Positions 1 through 5,277 of a stretch of DNA of 8,578 nt are shown in pieces. Each line of letters opens with the position of its first letter. The first letter of the stretch is position 1. The DNA is from Phocaeicola_A sp045647865. Lineage in GTDB: Bacteria > Bacteroidota > Bacteroidia > Bacteroidales > Bacteroidaceae. Under the pieces are notes generated by a model that saw only the letters and a program-made list of their open reading frames with translations, ran no database searches and was not told where the DNA came from. The position numbers and the translations under genes were made by a program. The stretch is from positions 1-8,578 of the forward strand of contig JAZRMW010000026.1 in NCBI GenBank assembly GCA_045647865.1. The letters are read 5' to 3'.

Positions 1-402
1 GGCATTGAGGATGTTGAGCAACGATGAGCCCGTGAATATGATTTGTAGTTCGGGAAATCCGTCGTAGATGTTCTTGATTTCGCGGCTCCAGCCTTCATAT
101 TTATGCACTTCGTCGAGACATAAGCATTTTCCACCTCGTTGATAGAACTCTTCAGCCAACTCAAGTAACGAATGTCGTGTAAAGTATAAGTGGTCTAAAC
201 TTGCATACAAGGCTGTTGTGGGTGATGTGCCATAGGTCTTTTTGATGTGTTGCAAGAGCATTGTTGTCTTGCCTACACCGCGTGCGCCACGGACTGCAAT
301 AAGTCGGGCATTCCAATTGATGGTTGCCATCAGACTACGCTCGAAGGGCATATTCAGATGTCCTAAAAGTCGCAAATGTTGAGATTGTAACTGCTGCATC
401 AT
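1..402 (-). CDS. AAA-family ATPase (AAA_14/DUF4143 type), N-terminal part, runs off the window
   Basis: This reading frame is open from the left edge to an ATG at 402-400 and gives 134 residues with no stop, so the gene continues outside the window. Residues 38-47 are a Walker A P-loop (RGARGVGKTT), residues 94-98 a Walker B strand ending LDE, followed by VHKYEGWSREIKNIYD, and residues 124-127 (TGSS) look like a sensor-1 segment. The LDE-x-HKY-x-x-W-S-R-E-x-K-x-x-Y-D block is typical of the ATPases with a C-terminal DUF4143 domain, which usually total about 380-410 residues, so about a third is present. A second ATG follows directly (399-397). The family is abundant in Bacteroidota and its cellular role is poorly defined; a nucleotide-dependent DNA- or partner-binding switch is the usual assumption. 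The promoter region upstream contains two large palindromes, suggesting specific regulation. Family assignment is firm; function is not. Confidence 0.9.
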   Translation of the reverse strand, partial: MMQQLQSQHLRLLGHLNMPFERSLMATINWNARLIAVRGARGVGKTTMLLQHIKKTYGTSPTTALYASLDHLYFTRHSLLELAEEFYQRGGKCLCLDEVHKYEGWSREIKNIYDGFPELQIIFTGSSLLNILNA

Positions 403-427
403 ATATTTGCTTTGTTAGTTTTCGGCA

Positions 428-435
428 CAAAGATA
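428..435 (-). promoter_or_regulatory. -7 box (TATCTTTG) of the ATPase promoter
   Basis: On the minus strand this reads TATCTTTG, an exact fit to the Bacteroidota sigma-ABfr -7 consensus TAnnTTTG, 25 nt upstream of the ATPase ATG. No good TTTG -33 element is seen at the usual 19-21 nt; that position lies inside the palindrome at 441-464. The leader also contains a lone half-site ATTTGCTT (405-412). Confidence 0.65.
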
Positions 436-440
436 CTATA

Positions 441-498
441 ATTTGCTTAATGTAATAAGCAAATCTGAATAAATTTTGCTTAACATAATAAGCAAAAT
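441..498. promoter_or_regulatory. Two palindromic putative operators upstream of the ATPase gene
   Basis: Palindrome 1 (441-464) has perfect 9-nt arms, ATTTGCTTA and TAAGCAAAT, around a 6-nt spacer. Palindrome 2 (473-498) has perfect 10-nt arms, ATTTTGCTTA and TAAGCAAAAT, also around a 6-nt spacer. Their centres are 33 bp apart, close to three helical turns, so both would present roughly the same DNA face. A further half-site, TTTTGC at 502-507, makes a second inverted pair with GCAAAA at 492-497. Palindrome 1 covers the expected -33 region of the ATPase promoter. I infer binding sites for a dimeric regulator, possibly the ATPase itself; formation of RNA hairpins is less likely because the palindromes lie upstream of the -7 box. 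Confidence 0.6.
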
Positions 499-523
499 GT
501 GTTTTGCGAAGGTTGAGCATTGA

Positions 524-781
524 AAGGAAGTCATCACCCATTGCAAGAACCTGTGCAAAGGTGATTACCTCATCGATGACCGTGGCAAGAACGGAACGAG
601 TGAGTTCGAGGGCGAATGGATACACTTCGGTTCAGAGCGTTTTCCTGATTGGGAAAGTGTGTTGAACTATCTGTTGGCATCGGAAAGATGTACAAAGACA
701 TCGGAACACGTAAGATTGCATCCGAGTTCATCTGGAGATTTTATAGTGCCTTTGGAGAAACTTTTTCCCGAAGATAAATAA
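524..781 (+). pseudogene. 5'(3')-deoxyribonucleotidase remnant (NT5C family), C-terminal part only
   Basis: After a stop at 521-523 the frame reads KEVITHCKNLCKGDYLIDD and then about 65 further codons to a TAA at 779-781. The run THCKN (Lys codon 545-547) and the pair DD (575-580) are 10 residues apart, the spacing of the HAD motif III lysine and motif IV aspartates in 5'(3')-deoxyribonucleotidases. They are followed by NG-x-x-E-F-x-GEWIHFGSE and FPDWESVLNYLL, as in Bacteroidales family members. The N-terminal half, with the DxD nucleophile motif and motif II, is absent, and no start codon lies within the fragment's frame before the conserved residues. The family is normally about 170-200 residues; this is about 50 conserved residues. 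The last 35 codons do not resemble the family, and another frame (688-777, starting MYKDIGTRK) is also open there, so the 3' end may be scrambled. Likely non-functional. Confidence 0.75.
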
Positions 782-833
782 TGTAATTTTAGAAGATGGC
801 GAATTCAAACTTCTAATGAAGTTGCCCCATTCA

Positions 834-862
834 TTGAATGTGTTTCTTCATATTCCTATAAT
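834..862 (+). promoter_or_regulatory. Possible promoter upstream of catalase (TTGAAT, 17 nt, TATAAT)
   Basis: TTGAAT (834-839) and TATAAT (857-862) are separated by exactly 17 nt, a sigma-70-like arrangement rather than the TAnnTTTG type seen elsewhere in the window. It lies about 70 nt upstream of the catalase ATG. No TAnnTTTG box was found in 782-932. A perfect 10-bp palindrome, TTATCGATAA, sits at 910-919, just before the start codon. The AT-rich context makes a chance match possible. Nothing else is recognised in 782-932. Confidence 0.3.
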
Positions 863-932
863 AATGTAAAAATCATCGGAACAAAATAATCGATGCGGTT
901 GTTATTCCCTTATCGATAAATAAGTGGAATTT

Positions 933-2393
933 ATGGAAAAGAAAAAACTGACCGCAGCCAACGGACGTCCCGTGGCAGACAATCAAAACATTCAGACAGT
1001 GGGTCCGCGTGGACCTGTCACCCTGCAAGACCCTTGGTTCTTGGAAAAGTTGGCACACTTCGACCGTGAGGTGATTCCCGAACGGCGTATGCATGCCAAA
1101 GGTTCGGGAGCATACGGAACCTTTACGGTAACGCATGACATCACGCGATATACCCGTGCTTCCATCTTCAGTGAGGTGGGCAAGCAGACGGAGTGCTTCG
1201 TACGTTTCTCCACTGTGGCCGGAGAGCGTGGTGCGGCCGATGCGGAGCGCGACATCCGTGGCTTTGCCATGAAGTTTTATACCGAAACAGGCAATTGGGA
1301 CTTGGTGGGCAACAATACGCCCGTCTTCTTCCTGCGCGATCCATTGAAGTTCCCCGACTTGAACCATGCCATCAAGCGCGACCCGCGTACCAACATGCGC
1401 AGTGCGTCCAATAACTGGGACTTCTGGACTTCTTTACCCGAAGCGCTGCATCAGGTGACCATTACCATGAGCCCACGCGGCATTCCCCGTTCGTACCGTC
1501 ACATGCACGGATTCGGAAGCCATACCTATAGTTTTATCAATCGCGATAATGTACGCACCTGGGTAAAGTTTCATTTGCGTACCTTACAGGGTATCGAGTG
1601 CCTGACCGATGAGGAGGCTGAGGCCATTGTAGCCAAAGACCGCGAGTCGCACCAGCGTGACCTCTACGAGAGTATCGAACGTGGCGACTATCCTCGTTGG
1701 CTCTTCCAAGTGCAATTGATGACCGAGGAGCAGGCCGACCATTACCGTATCAATCCCTTTGACCTGACGAAGGTGTGGCCACACGGTGATTTCCCCTTGC
1801 ATGATGTAGGCATTTTGGAGTTGAACCGTAATCCCGAGAACTATTTTGCCGAGGTGGAGCAGGCAGCTTTCAATCCCATCAACACCATCGATGGCATCGG
1901 TTTCTCGCCCGACAAGATGTTGCAAGGCCGCCTCTTCTCCTATGGCGATGCCCAGCGCTACCGGCTTGGTGTCAATTTGGAGCAGATACCTGTGAACCGT
2001 CCGCGCTGTCCCTTCCATGCCTACCATCGCGACGGAGCCATGCGGGTGGATGGCAATTACGGAAGCACCATCGGCTACGAGCCGAACAGCTTCGGTGAGT
2101 GGAAGGATAGTCCCGAGATGAAAGAGCCGCCTTTGAAGGTAAATGGTGAGGTGTACAACTACAACGAACGCGAGTACGATGACGATTATTATAGCCAACC
2201 CGGCGACCTCTTCCGCCTGATGCCGCCAGAAGAGCAACAATTCCTGTTCGAGAATACCGCCCGTGCCATGGGCGATGCCCACCTCTTCATCAAGCAACGC
2301 CACGTGCGCAATTGCTATCGGGCCGACCCCCGCTATGGCGAAGGCATAGCACGTGCTTTGGGCATCGACTTGGTGGAGGCGCTGAAGGAATGA
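933..2393 (+). CDS. katA: Heme catalase, small-subunit (clade 3) monofunctional
   Basis: The product disproportionates hydrogen peroxide to water and oxygen in the cytoplasm, protecting the anaerobe during oxygen exposure. Starting at ATG 933 it is 486 residues and begins MEKKKLTAANGRPVADNQN, the usual N-terminus in Bacteroides catalases; an in-frame GTG nine bases upstream (924) is less likely. All active-site residues are present: distal His54 (RRMHAKGSGAYG), Asn127 (DLVGNNTPVFF) and proximal heme-ligand Tyr337 (GRLFSYGDAQRYRLG), the same numbers as in the well-studied Proteus mirabilis enzyme. Length is that of the approximately 485-residue clade-3 group that binds NADPH and forms tetramers. 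The frame is intact to TGA 2391-2393. The gene is alone in its transcription unit, with an inverted repeat directly downstream. The Bacteroides fragilis homologue is called katB. Identity is certain. Confidence 0.98.
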   Translation: MEKKKLTAANGRPVADNQNIQTVGPRGPVTLQDPWFLEKLAHFDREVIPERRMHAKGSGAYGTFTVTHDITRYTRASIFSEVGKQTECFVRFSTVAGERGAADAERDIRGFAMKFYTETGNWDLVGNNTPVFFLRDPLKFPDLNHAIKRDPRTNMRSASNNWDFWTSLPEALHQVTITMSPRGIPRSYRHMHGFGSHTYSFINRDNVRTWVKFHLRTLQGIECLTDEEAEAIVAKDRESHQRDLYESIERGDYPRWLFQVQLMTEEQADHYRINPFDLTKVWPHGDFPLHDVGILELNRNPENYFAEVEQAAFNPINTIDGIGFSPDKMLQGRLFSYGDAQRYRLGVNLEQIPVNRPRCPFHAYHRDGAMRVDGNYGSTIGYEPNSFGEWKDSPEMKEPPLKVNGEVYNYNEREYDDDYYSQPGDLFRLMPPEEQQFLFENTARAMGDAHLFIKQRHVRNCYRADPRYGEGIARALGIDLVEALKE

Positions 2394-2402
2394 TGAGAAT
2401 AA

Positions 2403-2480
2403 TAGGCGCGGATTACGTGGATTAACGCGGATTTGTTTACAGTTATAAATAATCCGTGTAATCCGCGTAATCCGCGCCTA
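2403..2480. repeat. Long inverted repeat built of 9-10-nt units, between convergent genes
   Basis: The left arm (2403-2433) contains three tandem units, CGCGGATTA, CGTGGATTAA and CGCGGATT. The right arm (2451-2480) contains AATCCGTGT, AATCCGCGT and AATCCGCGC. The arms pair over about 30 nt with few mismatches, outermost TAGGCGCGGATTACG against its exact complement, around a 17-nt loop. It fills the 95-nt gap between the ends of catalase and the minus-strand gene at 2489, so it could stop transcription from both sides. Neither side has a good U-tract, so a dispersed REP-like repeat is at least as likely as a classical terminator. Confidence 0.75.
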
Positions 2481-2488
2481 AAATAATT

Positions 2489-3343
2489 CTATTTCTTCTT
2501 CCCAAACAATCGGAATCGTATTTGCCCTTTCACCGTCAGTTGGTGGTCAAAGTTATGGCGGAAAGGCTTCTCCCAAGCACGGCGGGCGGCATATTCCACA
2601 CCAAAAGAAAATTCTGGGAAGATACGGTAATGAGCCTTTACTTTCAATCCGGCTGACCAATGGCGGAAGGTGAAATCCTTGTCCCATGGAGTTTGAATAT
2701 ATGGATTTGGCACATAAATGCAGTCGTCTATTTCTGGGGAATATTCATGAAACAAAGCGTGCTCGTCCACCCAATGGCTCCATCGTTTCCATGCCATGGT
2801 AGGGCCGGCACTCAGTGTCAGGCGCTTGATATTCCACGAATGTAAAAGGTCTATTTGATGGACAGTACTGTTTTCTCCCATACTTCCCCCACAGCCTATT
2901 CCATCAATGGTTCCACCACCCGACCATCCCAATGACACCATACGGTTGTCGCGATAGGCATACTCAAAACCCACTCCCAATCCCATAAGGAAAGTTGCTC
3001 CGCCTGTTTCTGCATAAGTGTCGGCTTGTGGCACATACGTCCAGTAGTGGGTGTAAGCATTGCCGAATATCAAAAGGTTGAAGTTCCCCTTATAGATGTT
3101 GTAGTCCGAAGGTTTCTTTTCCTTTACGGGCTTCTTCACCACCGTTGTGTCCGGCTGGTAGTGCATATACTTCTCCTTGTTTTTCGACAAGAACCACAGG
3201 GCCGGCCGGTTGCGGTTGCGCAAAGCCCGTTCCTTCATGGTCATCTGTGCCTCTGCGGCAATCGGAAGCAGGCAAAACAGTCCTAATACAAGGCAAACCC
3301 TGCCGATAAAGTTCCTCTGCAAAATCTTCTTCAACGCTTTCAT
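2489..3343 (-). CDS. Exported protein of unknown function, possibly a small outer-membrane beta-barrel
   Basis: The 284-residue product starts MKALKKILQRN and has a clear Sec signal peptide: a basic N-terminus, a hydrophobic stretch at residues 16-30 and a likely cleavage after AEA (residue 32). The mature protein opens with a basic segment containing NRNRPALWFLSKNKEKY and a lysine-rich stretch near residues 69-77. It then becomes rich in aromatics and glycines in alternating strand-like patterns (GLGVGFEYAYRDNRMVSLGWSGGG; HWSAGLKVKAHYRIFPEFSFGVEYAARRAW) and ends in a strand, RFRLFGKKK. That pattern suits a beta-barrel or lipid-facing beta structure, but no known family is recognised. It is divergent from the GH8 gene across a 195-nt intergenic region with its own promoter, and is not obviously linked to carbohydrate use. 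Confidence 0.85.
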   Translation of the reverse strand: MKALKKILQRNFIGRVCLVLGLFCLLPIAAEAQMTMKERALRNRNRPALWFLSKNKEKYMHYQPDTTVVKKPVKEKKPSDYNIYKGNFNLLIFGNAYTHYWTYVPQADTYAETGGATFLMGLGVGFEYAYRDNRMVSLGWSGGGTIDGIGCGGSMGENSTVHQIDLLHSWNIKRLTLSAGPTMAWKRWSHWVDEHALFHEYSPEIDDCIYVPNPYIQTPWDKDFTFRHWSAGLKVKAHYRIFPEFSFGVEYAARRAWEKPFRHNFDHQLTVKGQIRFRLFGKKK

Positions 3344-3368
3344 AGTCGTATTGTTTGGTAATCCGTCA

Positions 3369-3399
3369 CAAATATAGGCAATAATATCCTGTTGGCAAA
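3369..3399 (-). promoter_or_regulatory. Promoter of the exported-protein gene (TTTG, 19 nt, TATATTTG)
   Basis: On the minus strand the -7 box TATATTTG (3376-3369) matches TAnnTTTG exactly. A TTTG -33 element (3399-3396) precedes it by 19 nt, the standard Bacteroidota spacing. The -7 box ends 25 nt before the ATG at 3343, giving a short leader. Confidence 0.75.
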
Positions 3400-3492
3400 A
3401 GATTTACGTGGTTTTCTTTTGACTATGTTTCTTTTATAACTGGCAAATATCTCAAATTGCAGAAAATGTCGTGTGTATTTCCCTGAAATGTT

Positions 3493-3500
3493 TATCTTTG
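3493..3500 (+). promoter_or_regulatory. -7 box (TATCTTTG) of the GH8 cluster promoter
   Basis: TATCTTTG is an exact TAnnTTTG match 38 nt upstream of the GH8 ATG. The -33 region is weak: only GTGTG near 3471-3475 and no TTTG. The leader between this box and the start is A-rich (ACTAAAAAATAAAG), as expected for translation initiation in this phylum. It probably drives GH8, YbjQ and GH5 together. Confidence 0.65.
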
Positions 3501-3538
3501 CAGAAAAATATGGTTGACTTACTAAAAAATAAAGATAT

Positions 3539-4801
3539 ATGAATCCTTTTTTATCCCTTTGTCAAAATGTATCCCGATTAGGAGTGATGGCTGTAGTGGC
3601 CATGTCAATCCTTGTGTCATGTGCTAAAAAACAACCGGCCGAAGAACCAAATCCTAACAACTTGTTTACTTCGCTTTTAGGCAAGAGTGAAACCGAGGTC
3701 CAGGCGCGTATGGACAGCTTGTGGAACCATTTCTTTACCCCTGGCGATTTGAGCAAGTACGAAGCCGATGGGGAAACTACCGTCTATTACGAGGTGGGCG
3801 ACTCCATGGGCATCATCCTCGATACAGGAAATAATGACGTGCGCTCCGAAGGTATGTCCTATGGCATGATGATCAGTGTACAGTTGGATAAGCGCGATGT
3901 GTTCGACCGCCTGTGGCGATGGGCCAAGCGTTACATGGCCTATCCTGCCGATAGCGATTGGGATGGATACTTCTGCTGGCAATGCGGCCTTGATGGCACA
4001 CAGATAGGTACCAGCAATGCTTCAGATGGCGAGATTTACTTTGCTACCGCTCTCTACATTGCGGCTGAGAAGTGGGGTGAACCGCGTTATGCCCGCGAAG
4101 CCGATGAACTGTTGCGCAAAGCCCAGTCAAAGGAGGGACCCCAGACAGGAGTTTATAACCTCTATGATGTGGAGACGAAGCTCGTCACCTTTGTCCCCAA
4201 CGAAGAGGTGCATTGGTACAGCGACCCTTCGTACTGTCTGCCTGCATTTTTGGAACTTTGGGCGGAAAGGGCCGATACGAATAATGCTTTCTGGAGCGAA
4301 GCGGCCGACCGTGCCCGTTGGTTGCTTTTTGCTTCGGCCGACACGGTGACAGGACTTTTCCCCGACTATTGCCTGTTCGACGGAACTCCCTACGAACGTC
4401 CCGAGTTTTTCTACAACACTTCCCGCTATCAGTACGATGCCATCCGTTGTGCCATGAACGTGGGTATGGACTATTACCTGACGGGCAAGGACAAGGAACG
4501 TCAGCGCACCATGATGCGTCGCTTGCTCCGTTTTTTCAAGAACGAAGGTTTTCGTCACGGTCAATTCAATCTCGACGGTTCGGGAGCTGCCGATGGATAC
4601 ACCGAGGGTATGGCCGGAGCCAATGCCGTAGGAGCCTTTGCCTTGGCCGACAGCCCGTGTGAAGCGGACAGGAAGTTGGCTTGTGAATACGTCCAACGCC
4701 TGTGGGACGTGCGTCCCCCGACAGGCAAATGGCGCTACTATGTCGGTATGGTCTATTTCCTATCCAACCTCCATGTAGCGGGAGAGTTTGAATTGGATTG
4801 A
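3539..4801 (+). CDS. Glycoside hydrolase family 8 lipoprotein, probably a reducing-end xylose-releasing exo-oligoxylanase
   Basis: The 420-residue protein has a lipoprotein signal: a hydrophobic stretch at residues 14-27 ending in the lipobox LVSC, with lipidation expected at Cys28. It is followed by AKKQPAEEP, an acidic-containing tether that may direct it to the outer membrane surface. The rest is a full (alpha/alpha)6 GH8 domain. The general-acid motif is DVRSEGMSYGMM (Glu104). NASDGE (Asp163) and the TDPSY-like segment WYSDPSYCLPAF (226-237) line the cleft, and the candidate base Asp300 lies in SRYQYDAIR. These signatures resemble Rex enzymes, which remove xylose from the reducing end of xylo-oligosaccharides, more than chitosanase or bacterial cellulase GH8s, but endo-xylanase or endo-glucanase activity cannot be excluded from motifs. 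It is first in a same-strand cluster with a YbjQ protein and a GH5 enzyme. Family is firm; substrate is inferred. Confidence 0.92.
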   Translation: MNPFLSLCQNVSRLGVMAVVAMSILVSCAKKQPAEEPNPNNLFTSLLGKSETEVQARMDSLWNHFFTPGDLSKYEADGETTVYYEVGDSMGIILDTGNNDVRSEGMSYGMMISVQLDKRDVFDRLWRWAKRYMAYPADSDWDGYFCWQCGLDGTQIGTSNASDGEIYFATALYIAAEKWGEPRYAREADELLRKAQSKEGPQTGVYNLYDVETKLVTFVPNEEVHWYSDPSYCLPAFLELWAERADTNNAFWSEAADRARWLLFASADTVTGLFPDYCLFDGTPYERPEFFYNTSRYQYDAIRCAMNVGMDYYLTGKDKERQRTMMRRLLRFFKNEGFRHGQFNLDGSGAADGYTEGMAGANAVGAFALADSPCEADRKLACEYVQRLWDVRPPTGKWRYYVGMVYFLSNLHVAGEFELD

Positions 4802-4817
4802 TGTCGCACGGATTAGA

Positions 4818-4935
4818 GTTTAAGGTTTAAAGTTCAAAGTTCAAAGTTTAAAGTATAAACCCATGCGGTCTCATTTATAGACGTTGAACTTTGAATCTCT
4901 TTTGAACTTTGAACCCTCTTTTGAACTTTGAACTT
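4818..4935. repeat. Inverted repeat of 7-nt tandem units in the leader of the YbjQ gene
   Basis: Positions 4818-4859 are six exact-register 7-mers: GTTTAAG, GTTTAAA, GTTCAAA, GTTCAAA, GTTTAAA, GTATAAA. Positions 4884-4935 carry the opposite orientation: TTGAACTTTGAA three times (4884-4895, 4902-4913, 4921-4932), spaced 18 and 19 nt. The longest perfect arm pair is 16 nt, 4830-4845 against 4920-4935. Any of the three right-hand copies can pair with the left array, so alternative hairpins are possible. It lies between the GH8 stop and the YbjQ start (ATG 18 nt after the right arm) and has no U-tract, so it looks more like a dispersed repeat or attenuator than a terminator. Confidence 0.8.
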
Positions 4936-4953
4936 AATCTTTAATAGATAATT

Positions 4954-5277
4954 ATGCTTACAACAACAACCCCCAACATCGAAGGAAAGCGCATAGTCAA
5001 GTACTATGGCATTGTATCAGGTGAAACCATCATTGGAGCCAATTTTGTGCGCGATTTGTTCGCCAGTGTGCGTGATTTTATCGGCGGCCGCTCCGGCTCA
5101 TACGAAGAGGTGCTCCGTAAAGCCAAGGCTACAGCCCTGAAAGAAATGGAAGAAGAGGCCCGTCGCATGGGAGCCAATGCCGTGATAGGTGTTGAACTCG
5201 ACTATGCAGCCATCGGCAGCAACGGCAGTATGCTGATGGTGACTGCCAGTGGAACCGCTGTCTTGATGGAGGGATGA
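4954..5277 (+). CDS. YbjQ/UPF0145 family protein
   Basis: This 107-residue protein shows the whole UPF0145 pattern: TTTTPNIEGKRI at the N-terminus, YYGIVSGETIIGANFVRD (17-34), GGRSGSYEE (44-52), a helix with ALKEMEEEARRMGANAVIGVELDY (61-84) and a closing strand MLMVTASGTAVLM. Its length is normal for the family. The fold forms a small oligomeric (pentameric in solved examples) alpha/beta protein sometimes called heavy-metal binding, but its role is unknown; the alternation of conserved Gly and Glu is family-wide. It has no signal peptide, so it should be cytoplasmic, unlike its two secreted neighbours. Its stop codon overlaps the GH5 start as ATGA, so translation of the two is probably coupled. 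The 152-nt space upstream is filled by the 7-nt repeat. Confidence 0.93.
   Translation: MLTTTTPNIEGKRIVKYYGIVSGETIIGANFVRDLFASVRDFIGGRSGSYEEVLRKAKATALKEMEEEARRMGANAVIGVELDYAAIGSNGSMLMVTASGTAVLMEG

Noticed and set aside
335..625. A 96-residue minus-strand reading frame across the ATPase start and nucleotidase remnant
   Set aside because: It runs through the palindromes and the -7 box and overlaps two better-supported frames; its sequence resembles no protein.
1584..2303. Long minus-strand reading frame (239 residues) inside catalase
   Set aside because: It is antisense to a fully conserved catalase, has hydrophobic low-complexity composition from reversed codons, and lacks a promoter.
4127..4696. 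189-residue minus-strand reading frame inside GH8
   Set aside because: It is a shadow of the GH8 coding sequence with no motif or start signal.
4818..4935. CRISPR array
   Set aside because: Units are 7 nt with no unique spacers, arranged head-to-head, and no cas gene is present.
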